The translations under genes were made by a program, and so were the position numbers. The notes under the pieces were generated by a model. That model ran no database searches. It was not told the origin of the DNA and was given only the letters and a program-made list of their open reading frames with translations. From NCBI GenBank assembly GCA_028706995.1, contig JAQTVR010000042.1:1-8378 (forward strand): DNA of 8,378 nucleotides, given 5' to 3'. Shown in pieces: positions 1 to 5,837 of this stretch. How positions within the stretch are numbered: position 1 is the first letter of the stretch; each line of letters starts with the position of its first letter. This DNA comes from Dehalococcoidales bacterium. Lineage in GTDB: Bacteria > Chloroflexota > Dehalococcoidia > Dehalococcoidales > UBA5627.

Positions 1-209
1 TAAAAACCCACCTTTGCCGGAGATACTTTTGTCCATTTAATCTCGAAAGTGGAAGATAAATTATGCTTTTTCTTTATATTGCGAATAGCAACAGCTATTT
101 CTCTGGATTTATCTGCCGGGCACCATACCGCTCCAAGTACCATAACTGATTGGTGGTCATGTTCTATATGACAACTCTCGTCACAGTATACATTGTAAGT
201 CATATTCAT
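1..209 (-). CDS. DUF3800 domain protein, N-terminal part (runs off the left edge)
   Basis: The minus strand is open from the ATG at 209 to the window edge (69 codons and 2 bases). The start overlaps the hsdS stop in an ATGA junction, which implies translational coupling; a second in-frame ATG at 203-201 is an equally possible start. The peptide begins with YCDESCH at about residues 8-14, then a hydrophobic strand MVLGAVWCP (23-31), a basic helix ending in IKKKH, and FEIKWTKVSPAK (55-66). This order of an Asp/Glu-bearing first strand, a hydrophobic second strand and a later acidic strand is what I know from DUF3800 proteins, thought to have an RNase H-like nuclease fold with acidic metal ligands (here D10, E11 and E56 are candidates). 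No substrate is known to me. Its place behind hsdS suggests a defence-related accessory. The C-terminal part lies outside the window, so whether it is intact is unknown. Confidence 0.8.
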   Translation of the reverse strand, partial: MNMTYNVYCDESCHIEHDHQSVMVLGAVWCPADKSREIAVAIRNIKKKHNLSSTFEIKWTKVSPAKVGF

Positions 210-1345
210 ATCTTTACCATCACTTCGCCGGACATAAGCTTGGGAAGAAGTATATCACGCAACTGAGAGAGGGTGCGGATTTGGTTATTGTTGAGTTGTA
301 TTTTTTGCCAATATTTTTCTAATATCACTGACAACTTATTTACAATAATATCTTTTGACGACGTAATTTTAAGTGCTTTTAAATTTTCTTGGTTAATCTT
401 AGGTTGGACTGCTCCAGTAATAATATGTGTAATTGGAGTATTTTTAAGTATTATATATAACAAAAAATTAGAAAAAGGTTTCTTTGCTTGTAATACGTGA
501 GTATGATTATTTACCCAAAATTTTCCAGTTGCAAGCTGTAATACTGGATAACCATTATCTGCTTCAACTGTCCCATCCTCGCCAAGTAACAAATATTCTC
601 CGTCAAATATGTACTGGTTTATATATTCCATTATTGTTGCGGCACCATAATATGGATATAAAAGTCCATCCTTCATCTTTTCTCTTTGCATACTTGATAA
701 TGGGATTCTTTTACTATCATTTATTATAATAATATCACCTAAATTTACAGGCAACGAGTTCGTATTGTCTTCCACAAACATCTTTCGCCAAAGTGTTTCA
801 GCCATTGCTTCCAGCGTTTTGTTTTGTCGGTGCAGCAGGTCGATTTTATCATCCAGGCTGGAAAGTACACCGGCAATGGCTTGTTGTTCGGGGAGGGGAG
901 GGATAATGAAAGATAATTCTTTTAGAACTCCTCCTGCTAATTCTTGAAAAGTAGTACCAGATGCTTGAGAAATCAAATAATCAACATTGGTTTTTAAAAG
1001 ATAATATAAAAACATGGTATCTGATCTGTTTAGTAATGGTACAAGACTTCGAAATCCCTGATTTGTCGTAACTACACAATCTGATATTGCTAAATATCCA
1101 ACAGGTGCCCTCGAAGAAAGTAAAACAGAACCTTTGGGTATTAATTTTGCGCTTGAGGACATAAGACCTGCTTCAGATATATTTCTCTCTCCCCTTAAAA
1201 TATACCGTTCTTTAGAGTTCGATAAATCACGAGGTGTAATCCATGGAATTAAGCCATTCCAATATTCAGGAACTTCAGTTTTTGGTGTACCCCCTCCAAT
1301 AATATCAGCCACTTCCCCCAGCTTACATTTCTTCCACTCACTCAT
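206..1345 (-). CDS. hsdS: Type I restriction-modification system specificity subunit HsdS
   Basis: HsdS gives the type I restriction-modification complex its DNA target: each of two target-recognition domains (TRDs) reads half of a bipartite site, and conserved helical regions bind HsdM and set the spacing. In this 379-residue protein, TRD1 covers about 1-150, opening with WKKCKLGEVADIIGGGTPKT and ending at the hallmark IPPLPEQQAIAGVLSSLDDKIDLL (148-171). The central helix follows (to about 190), then TRD2 (about 198-327) and the C-terminal helix ending RDILLPKLMSGEV (363-375). Length and two-TRD layout are normal. I chose the ATG at 1345 because it has a strong GGGAGGTGG ribosome site just upstream and shares one base with the abi stop (TAATG). 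An 18-codon upstream extension in the same frame lacks family similarity and runs through the abi gene. The recognition sequence cannot be read from the protein. Confidence 0.95.
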   Translation of the reverse strand: MSEWKKCKLGEVADIIGGGTPKTEVPEYWNGLIPWITPRDLSNSKERYILRGERNISEAGLMSSSAKLIPKGSVLLSSRAPVGYLAISDCVVTTNQGFRSLVPLLNRSDTMFLYYLLKTNVDYLISQASGTTFQELAGGVLKELSFIIPPLPEQQAIAGVLSSLDDKIDLLHRQNKTLEAMAETLWRKMFVEDNTNSLPVNLGDIIIINDSKRIPLSSMQREKMKDGLLYPYYGAATIMEYINQYIFDGEYLLLGEDGTVEADNGYPVLQLATGKFWVNNHTHVLQAKKPFSNFLLYIILKNTPITHIITGAVQPKINQENLKALKITSSKDIIVNKLSVILEKYWQKIQLNNNQIRTLSQLRDILLPKLMSGEVMVKI

Positions 1346-2238
1346 TATTCCACCTCCCAACACATCCCAATTCCGTGGTTTACTGGTACACCCATCCAAT
1401 CTGTGAAGCGAGGATTAAGTGCTGCTATCTGACGCATTATTTCATATACAGGTTCTACATTACGCAATTGCAGGCCAGCTTTACGGTAAACCCATTCTGC
1501 TATAGCTACACTAGCAAAAAGTTTCTTGTTATTAAACTTAATATTTTGCCACTGTGGGTTTTTATCAAGTATCATCGGGCTAATTGAAAGATTGCGACTC
1601 CATAGTCGTCCATGATGTGCACAAATATTTCGTAAAAAATTAATTACATAGAGCCAACTTTTAAAAACGTTATGGTCGACTCCTACTATTTCACAAATTC
1701 TGCGTTGGACATCGGGTTTTAAGTAACTATAAAAAGAGGATAGATTCCCCATGCTCATAATTTCACATGCTATCCAGAGAGGTAAACGTGGGAAACCATT
1801 GTATTTAGTTAAATAATGTTGTAAAAACGGCTCTTTACTATCTTTTGTAGTTTCTTCCAAATCAACAATCCATTTTTTACCATTGTCTTCATTTTGAAAT
1901 ATTGAAAGATCGTAGTGAGCAAAAGATCCCCAGCCATGACTTAACTCATATGCTGTTTGCGTTCGTACAAAAATTTCTATTGGTGACAACATAGCGAAAA
2001 CAGCATTTCTTAATTCCTCATCCAATCGATATAGCTCCACAATTGCTTCAAAGGTAGTTTCTGCAAGAAAAACATCGTGAGGTTTCTGAAAGGGAATGCA
2101 GTAAGCAGTAATACGATAATAATTTACTTGTTTGAGAAAAATTAAGGCATTATCGGGATTGTCGATTTTCAATCCGCGAGATTTAAGAAGGGATAGTTGT
2201 TGCTCATAAGTGAATGGGGCTTTGTTATAGTCTTCCAA
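1345..2238 (-). CDS. Abi_2 / AbiF-like HEPN abortive-infection protein
   Basis: This 297-residue protein has the Abi_2 (AbiD/AbiF) layout: an N-terminal FTYEQQLSLLKSRGLKI (9-25), the NYYRITAYCIPF block (39-50), an IEIFVRTQTAYELSHGWG segment (87-104), PLWIACEIMSMGNLSSFY (153-170), and FLRNICAHHGRLWSR (201-215). The last block contains R-x4-H (R203 to H208), the catalytic signature of HEPN ribonucleases. The family is known for abortive phage infection, and AbiF members are reported to be toxins held in check by a structured RNA encoded beside them; RNA cleavage here is inferred. The start is TTG at 2238: an in-frame TAA directly precedes it, and GGGGG eight bases upstream may act as a ribosome site. 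The gene lies between hsdM and hsdS, directly behind a hairpin RNA with its own promoter, and overlaps hsdS by one base. Base composition looks more AT-rich than in hsdM, hinting at separate acquisition. Confidence 0.92.
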   Translation of the reverse strand: MEDYNKAPFTYEQQLSLLKSRGLKIDNPDNALIFLKQVNYYRITAYCIPFQKPHDVFLAETTFEAIVELYRLDEELRNAVFAMLSPIEIFVRTQTAYELSHGWGSFAHYDLSIFQNEDNGKKWIVDLEETTKDSKEPFLQHYLTKYNGFPRLPLWIACEIMSMGNLSSFYSYLKPDVQRRICEIVGVDHNVFKSWLYVINFLRNICAHHGRLWSRNLSISPMILDKNPQWQNIKFNNKKLFASVAIAEWVYRKAGLQLRNVEPVYEIMRQIAALNPRFTDWMGVPVNHGIGMCWEVE

Positions 2239-2251
2239 TTATTCAGCCCCC

Positions 2252-2302
2252 AAAAAAAGACCCACCAAGTTGCGCATGCCTTGCGGCAGAGGCTTGGTGG
2301 GT
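2252..2302 (-). terminator. Rho-independent terminator/attenuator ahead of abi-hsdS
   Basis: On the minus strand a perfect 10-bp stem (2302-2293 with 2269-2260) is followed by UCUUUUUUU (2260-2252), a textbook intrinsic terminator. It would stop transcripts from hsdM and from the promoter at 2314-2342. Expression of abi, hsdS and the DUF3800 gene would then need read-through, because I see no other clear promoter in the 14 bases between the U-run and the abi start. Confidence 0.8.
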
Positions 2303-2307
2303 ATGTT
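2252..2307 (-). ncRNA. Small structured RNA upstream of abi, candidate AbiF antitoxin RNA
   Basis: A predicted transcript of about 56 nt runs from near 2307 to the U-run at 2252. Its outer stem is a perfect 10-bp inverted repeat, ACCCACCAAG (2302-2293) with CTTGGTGGGT (2269-2260). Inside, after an asymmetric internal loop (CCUC opposite UGCGCAA), is a 4-bp stem UGCC/GGCA closed by GCAA, a GNRA tetraloop. The element has its own strong promoter and ends as an intrinsic terminator, so it can be made as a separate RNA. AbiF-family genes are known to be accompanied by a conserved upstream structured RNA (the abiF RNA motif), reported to act as antitoxin. The match rests on position, partner gene and structure; I did not run a covariance model. 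A plain hsdM terminator or transcription attenuator is the main alternative. Confidence 0.75.
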
Positions 2308-2313
2308 GTTTTT

Positions 2314-2342
2314 ATAGTAGCAGATTGTCTGACATTTGTCAA
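2314..2342 (-). promoter_or_regulatory. Strong sigma-70-type promoter for the small RNA and abi-hsdS
   Basis: Read on the minus strand: -35 TTGACA (2342-2337, a perfect consensus), a 17-bp spacer, and -10 TACTAT (2319-2314). The predicted start is about 2307, an A, six bases before the 10-bp stem. It is the closest match to the sigma-70 consensus that I found in the window. The promoter lies between the hsdM stop (2366) and the hairpin. Confidence 0.85.
2326..2341. promoter_or_regulatory. Candidate operator within the abi promoter
   Basis: The -35/spacer region carries overlapping short palindromes: TGACA-TT-TGTCA at 2330-2341 and TGTC-T-GACA at 2326-2334; a further GACA lies at 2352-2355. 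Alternating TGTC/GACA half-sites across a promoter are what a dimeric repressor site looks like, but the units are only 4-5 bp and no regulator gene is seen nearby. This is an inference from pattern alone. Confidence 0.3.
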
Positions 2343-2365
2343 CCATCCATAGACATAATATAGCA

Positions 2366-3988
2366 TTATTTACCATTATCTATCTCCAACTTTGCGAGAT
2401 TCTCGCGAATGAGTTCATTCAACCTCGCTTCCTCAAGCATCTGTTCTTCCAGTTCCGCTTTGAGCTTGCCAAATCGCTCGGCAAAGTCGAAATCATCTTC
2501 ATCTTCAGGCAAGCCGATATACCGTCCCGGGGTTAGGACATAGTCTTTCTCTCTGATTTCATCTATCGTCACGGATTTACAAAAGCCCCGAACATCCTGA
2601 TAACCATCTGTCTTGTCATGCCAGTTGTGATAAGTGTTGGTTATTTTAGCGATGTCTTCATCTGTGAAATCCTTCGTACGACGATTGATGAGGAAACCGA
2701 GATTGCGGGCATCGATAAACAGTACTTTATCCTTTCTGCCATCCTTTTTACGGGAAAGGAACCAAAGGCAGGCGGGTATCTGCGTATTTAGAAAAAGCTT
2801 GGCAGGAAGATTAACTATACAATCCAGAAGCCCTGCTTCGATAATAGATTTTCGTATATTGCCTTCTCCGCTGGTCTTAGAAGTCAGAGAACCCTTGGCA
2901 AGTACAAAGCCGGCAGTACCTTGTTGAGACGACAGGTGATAAATAAAGTGCTGAATCCAGGCATAATTGGCATTACCGGCAGGTGGAATGCCGTATATCC
3001 AGCGGGCATCGTCTTTTAACAATTCGCCCGACCAATCGGAATCATTAAACGGTGGATTAGCCAGAATAAAGTCAGCTTTTAAATCTTTATGCAAATCGTT
3101 AAGAAAGGAGCCTTCGTTATTCCACCTGATGTTGGAGCTTTCAATACCGCGAATAGCCAAATTCATCTTACAAAGGCGCCATGTGGTCTGGTTGGACTCC
3201 TGTCCCCAAAGGGAAATACGAGTGGTGGGATCGAAGCTGATACCATTACCGTTTCCGTTCTTTCTATAGTGGTCTCGATGCGCCTCTATGAATTTCTCAC
3301 TCTGAACGAACATGCCACCTGAACCACAACAAGGGTCGAATACACGACCTTCGTAAGGCTCAAGCATTTCCACCAGTAGCTTAACGACACTCCGCGGAGT
3401 GTAGAATTGGCCGCCCTTCTTGCCTTCGGCAAGTGCGAATTGCCCGAGGAAATACTCATACACCTGACCGAGAATATCCTTGCTTTTAGCTTCGTCGGTA
3501 CCTAAAGCAATCGTGCCTATAAGATCGATTAAAGCCCCCAGGCTTGCCCTATCAAGATTCTGACGAGCATAAACCTTAGGCAGAACCCCCCTGAGAGAAA
3601 GGTTCTGTCGTTCAATAGCTTCCATAGCCTCATCTATATATCCGCCGATATCTACCTTTTTGCTATTATCGAGGATGATTTCAGTCTTTTTGGCATTATC
3701 GGATATGGATTTCCAACGGGCAATTTGCGGTACCATGAAAACATTTTTACGAGCGTATTCGTCAGGGTCTTCAGGGTTAGCCCCTTCAAAGTCACCCTCG
3801 CCGTTTACAAGCTTGGAATGCAAATCCTCGAAGGCATCCGATATGTATTTCAGGAATATCAATCCGAGGACGATATGCTTGTATTCTGCGGCATCCATAT
3901 TTTTACGCAGTTTATCCGCAGACTGCCAGAGTTTCGCTTCTAAAGGTTCATTATTATTTTTCTTTTCAGATTGCTTGGCTCTGGGCAT
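2366..3988 (-). CDS. hsdM: Type I restriction-modification system DNA methyltransferase subunit HsdM
   Basis: HsdM transfers a methyl group from S-adenosylmethionine to adenine N6 within the site chosen by HsdS, as M2S1 alone or within the HsdR-containing restriction complex. In this 540-residue protein the helical HsdM N-terminal domain covers about 15-160 (LWQSADKLRKNMDAAEYKHI at 21-40). The N6-methylase domain follows: GGQFYTPRSVVKLLVE (192-207), SAM-binding motif I DPCCGSGG (218-225), and catalytic motif IV NPPF (311-314, preceded by DFILA). The C-terminal 40 residues are acidic and probably coiled coil, the usual contact with HsdS. Length is typical and all key residues are present. The ATG at 3988 has a perfect AAGGAG site six bases upstream (3999-3994). 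The cognate hsdS lies behind an inserted abi gene and RNA rather than next door, and hsdR is not in the window. Confidence 0.97.
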   Translation of the reverse strand: MPRAKQSEKKNNNEPLEAKLWQSADKLRKNMDAAEYKHIVLGLIFLKYISDAFEDLHSKLVNGEGDFEGANPEDPDEYARKNVFMVPQIARWKSISDNAKKTEIILDNSKKVDIGGYIDEAMEAIERQNLSLRGVLPKVYARQNLDRASLGALIDLIGTIALGTDEAKSKDILGQVYEYFLGQFALAEGKKGGQFYTPRSVVKLLVEMLEPYEGRVFDPCCGSGGMFVQSEKFIEAHRDHYRKNGNGNGISFDPTTRISLWGQESNQTTWRLCKMNLAIRGIESSNIRWNNEGSFLNDLHKDLKADFILANPPFNDSDWSGELLKDDARWIYGIPPAGNANYAWIQHFIYHLSSQQGTAGFVLAKGSLTSKTSGEGNIRKSIIEAGLLDCIVNLPAKLFLNTQIPACLWFLSRKKDGRKDKVLFIDARNLGFLINRRTKDFTDEDIAKITNTYHNWHDKTDGYQDVRGFCKSVTIDEIREKDYVLTPGRYIGLPEDEDDFDFAERFGKLKAELEEQMLEEARLNELIRENLAKLEIDNGK

Positions 3989-4000
3989 TATATCTCCTTA

Positions 4001-4054
4001 GAAAGCTGGTTTTTACAACTTGTGAATTCCTTTGTGCGCAAATAGCCAGCTCTC
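4001..4054 (-). promoter_or_regulatory. 5' UTR hairpin directly before the hsdM ribosome site
   Basis: In the predicted hsdM leader, GAGAGCUGG (4054-4046) can pair with CCAGCUUUC (4009-4001), giving nine pairs with one G-U and a 36-nt loop. The stem ends one base before the Shine-Dalgarno AAGGAG (3999-3994). It could tune access of ribosomes to hsdM or protect the 5' end. It is not followed by a U-run, so it is not a terminator. Function is inferred only. Confidence 0.35.
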
Positions 4055-4066
4055 ATAATTACTGGC

Positions 4067-4095
4067 ATTATACATCCATCTGTAATTGTAGACAA
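4067..4095 (-). promoter_or_regulatory. Promoter for hsdM
   Basis: On the minus strand: -35 TTGTCT (4095-4090), a 17-bp spacer and a perfect -10 TATAAT (4072-4067). The start would fall near 4060, leaving a leader of about 70 nt. It is back-to-back with the promoter of the phosphoesterase gene, with 20 bp between the two -35 boxes. Confidence 0.65.
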
Positions 4096-4115
4096 GGCAT
4101 TTTCCCTTTCTCAAC

Positions 4116-4144
4116 TTGCCTCTACTCCCGGAAAACACTATAAT
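4116..4144 (+). promoter_or_regulatory. Promoter for the metallophosphoesterase gene
   Basis: -35 TTGCCT (4116-4121), a 17-bp spacer, and a perfect -10 TATAAT (4139-4144). The predicted start near 4151 leaves a leader of about 47 nt before the ATG at 4198. Confidence 0.6.
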
Positions 4145-4197
4145 CTTATTCATATTATTTATTAGGTAAAATTAAGAGTAATAAGTCCCCTGAAAAT

Positions 4198-5589
4198 ATG
4201 AAGAAATCCATAACTACAATTCTTGCGTTCACAGGCGTCGTCCTTGTCTTTGCCTCGTTAGCCTGGGCTTTTAGCTTGCACGGCACTATCGGCCTTTTCC
4301 GTGTGAACGGCTTTTTCCAGTTGATCTTTATTTTAGGCGGAGTTTTAGCGCTTGTCTTGCTGCTTTTAACCCTGCTATACCTGTTTTTAAAGCATAGGGG
4401 TAAAACCGGCAGATTACGCTTGCTGTCGGTTGCGATAATCATAATGTCCCTGCCGGCCATTATTATGCCCATCACCGGTTTCTCCTATTTAAGCGGAATC
4501 TTTTCTCCGGGGATAGGTGATACCCCCCCACAGCTTTTTATTGCCGCAGAAACAGGCGCTTACGGCATCCCTGATATGGCTGTGACCTTTAATACGAAAA
4601 CAAACGATACTAATACCCTGAAATGGGGCTACTCGGATATGACGGTTACTCAAGGTGAGGAAACGGCGTCAAAACAGCATGTGTTCATGATGAATGACCT
4701 CAAACCGGATACCCGGTACTGGTACCAGGTAGATGACAGCGCACCCAAATATTTCAAGACGCCTTCTATAGATGGACAAATACGCTTTGCCGTAGCCAGC
4801 GATGCACATTTCGGCGCAGGCAATGCCCGTAACGACCTGACGGCAAAAATGCTGGCGGAAATCGCAAATCCGGACAATGGTTTTGATATGTTCTTTTATT
4901 TGGGCGATCTTGTCGAATATGGTTTCCAGGACGACCAGTGGCAGGAGGCTTTTCAGGCTTTATCTAATACTACTTCGGTTATTCCTACCCTATTAGCAGC
5001 AGGTAATCACGACACCCTCTTTTCAGGATTCGGCAATTATAAGGATTATTGCAGTGTTGAAGGAATAGATTCTCAAACAGATCTCTGGTACAGGGTCGAT
5101 GTGGGCAATGTACATTTCCTGTTCCTGGATTTGGAATGGAGCGCGGAAAGTTATACTCCTGCCCAGGCGGCATGGCTCGAGTCTCAACTGGAAAGTATCC
5201 CTGCCGACGACTGGACAATCGTAATGGGCCATGGGTTTTACTATGCCTCGGGTTCGGAATTCTACGGATGGAACTGGTACGATAATCCGGAAACTATAGA
5301 TACAATTACTCCCATGTTTAATGAATATGGGGTAGACCTGGTTTTTTCAGGGCATGTCCACCAGGTAGAGCTTCTTCAGAATTCCGAGGTTACCTATGCT
5401 ATATGCGGTTCTTTTGGTGGTATTCCTGATCCCGAACCCGATTATACTTCACCGTCAAGCCTGTGGTATATGAGCGGACAGTACGCCTTCATCGATGTTT
5501 TGATAGAAAGTGATTTATGTACTTTAACATTTCGCAATTCAGATTTTGAATCTCTGTATAAATTTACCCTCGGTAAAAATCCGCAGTAA
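4198..5589 (+). CDS. Membrane-anchored calcineurin-like metallophosphoesterase
   Basis: This 463-residue protein has three predicted membrane helices (about 5-25, 39-64 and 75-100). The basic N-terminus and the basic loop KHRGKTGRLR (65-74) would lie inside, which places the rest outside the membrane. Residues 110-190 form a beta-rich domain like the Fn3-type N-terminal domain of purple acid phosphatases (note LKPDTRYWYQV, 168-178). The catalytic domain from 194 has every dinuclear-metal motif: DAH (202-204), GDLVEYG (236-242), GNHD (269-272), GHGF (344-347) and GHVH (385-388). It should hydrolyse a phosphoester; the substrate cannot be told. The start is the ATG at 4198, giving a good MKK signal-anchor, although the ribosome site upstream is weak. 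It is transcribed alone between divergent promoters and the nuo operon, and no functional link to either neighbour is evident. Confidence 0.88.
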   Translation: MKKSITTILAFTGVVLVFASLAWAFSLHGTIGLFRVNGFFQLIFILGGVLALVLLLLTLLYLFLKHRGKTGRLRLLSVAIIIMSLPAIIMPITGFSYLSGIFSPGIGDTPPQLFIAAETGAYGIPDMAVTFNTKTNDTNTLKWGYSDMTVTQGEETASKQHVFMMNDLKPDTRYWYQVDDSAPKYFKTPSIDGQIRFAVASDAHFGAGNARNDLTAKMLAEIANPDNGFDMFFYLGDLVEYGFQDDQWQEAFQALSNTTSVIPTLLAAGNHDTLFSGFGNYKDYCSVEGIDSQTDLWYRVDVGNVHFLFLDLEWSAESYTPAQAAWLESQLESIPADDWTIVMGHGFYYASGSEFYGWNWYDNPETIDTITPMFNEYGVDLVFSGHVHQVELLQNSEVTYAICGSFGGIPDPEPDYTSPSSLWYMSGQYAFIDVLIESDLCTLTFRNSDFESLYKFTLGKNPQ

Positions 5590-5619
5590 TTATCTGCCTC
5601 TATTTCATTTTAAATTTAA

Positions 5620-5663
5620 TCCGGACGGTTTATATGTTTTTAAACCATATATAAAAACCCGGA
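5620..5663 (+). terminator. Imperfect hairpin after the phosphoesterase gene, possible terminator
   Basis: About 30 bases after the stop, TCCG / GGTTT / ATATG (5620-5636, with a 3-nt bulge) can pair with CATAT / AAACC / CGGA (5646-5663, with a 4-nt bulge), giving 14 pairs. No U-run follows, only AGG and the TAA repeat, so it is not a canonical intrinsic terminator. It may act as a 3'-end stabiliser or a Rho-type end. Confidence 0.3.
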
Positions 5664-5666
5664 AGG

Positions 5667-5687
5667 TAATAATAATAATAATAATAA
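5667..5687. repeat. (TAA)7 trinucleotide microsatellite
   Basis: Seven perfect TAA units lie in tandem in the spacer, about 130 bp upstream of the nuo -10 box and about 180 bp upstream of nuoA. Tracts this long are uncommon in bacterial intergenic DNA and can slip during replication. It is outside any coding region. Confidence 0.9.
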
Positions 5688-5798
5688 TATTTAGGGGGGT
5701 TCTTGCTCATAATTCAGAGGGGCGCATAAGCTAAATGATTACAATAATGTAGGTAAAATAATTATATACATACTACGCATAATGCCTACATATAGCAT

Positions 5799-5837
5799 TA
5801 TCATATTTTTTATGATATAATATCGTACTCTATCATA
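5799..5837. promoter_or_regulatory. Candidate operator cluster over the nuo promoter
   Basis: TATCATA (5799-5805) and TATGATA (5811-5817) form a perfect 7-bp inverted repeat around five T's; another TATCATA follows at 5831-5837. The middle half-site overlaps the extended -10, and GATATaATATC (5814-5824) is itself palindromic. The cluster brackets the promoter from upstream of the -10 to about the transcription start, as a repressor site would. AT-rich DNA makes such palindromes more likely by chance. Confidence 0.35.
5813..5821 (+). promoter_or_regulatory. Extended -10 promoter of the nuo operon
   Basis: TGA-TATAAT (5813-5821) is a perfect extended -10 element (TGnTATAAT). The hexamer 17 bp upstream, TAGCAT (5793-5798), is a poor -35, as expected when an extended -10 is used. 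The start would be near 5828, about 42 nt before nuoA. Confidence 0.55.

Noticed and set aside
1346..1399. Longer hsdS with 18 extra N-terminal codons
   Set aside because: The extension overlaps the end of abi, has no family similarity, and a much better ATG with a strong ribosome site lies at 1345.
2260..2302. Hairpin read as a CRISPR repeat, attachment site or IS end
   Set aside because: It is a single copy, with no spacers, direct repeats or transposase; a promoter before it and a U-run after it fit an RNA gene with terminator.
2252..2342. T-box or metabolite riboswitch leader
   Set aside because: The transcript is only about 56 nt, without T-box sequence or a known aptamer core, and the downstream genes are defence genes, not metabolic ones.
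2634..4001. Several plus-strand open frames inside hsdM
   Set aside because: They lie opposite a complete hsdM with all motifs, and have no ribosome sites or recognisable domains.
5546..5734. Small gene spanning the TAA tract, with a run of isoleucines
   Set aside because: It overlaps the phosphoesterase end, has no ribosome site, and the isoleucine run is only the microsatellite translated.
5747..5791. ATGTAGG/CCTACAT inverted repeat as a terminator or RNA element
   Set aside because: It has a 7-bp stem with a 31-nt AT-rich loop and no U-run; this is likely by chance in such DNA, so it is only mentioned in the spacer entry.
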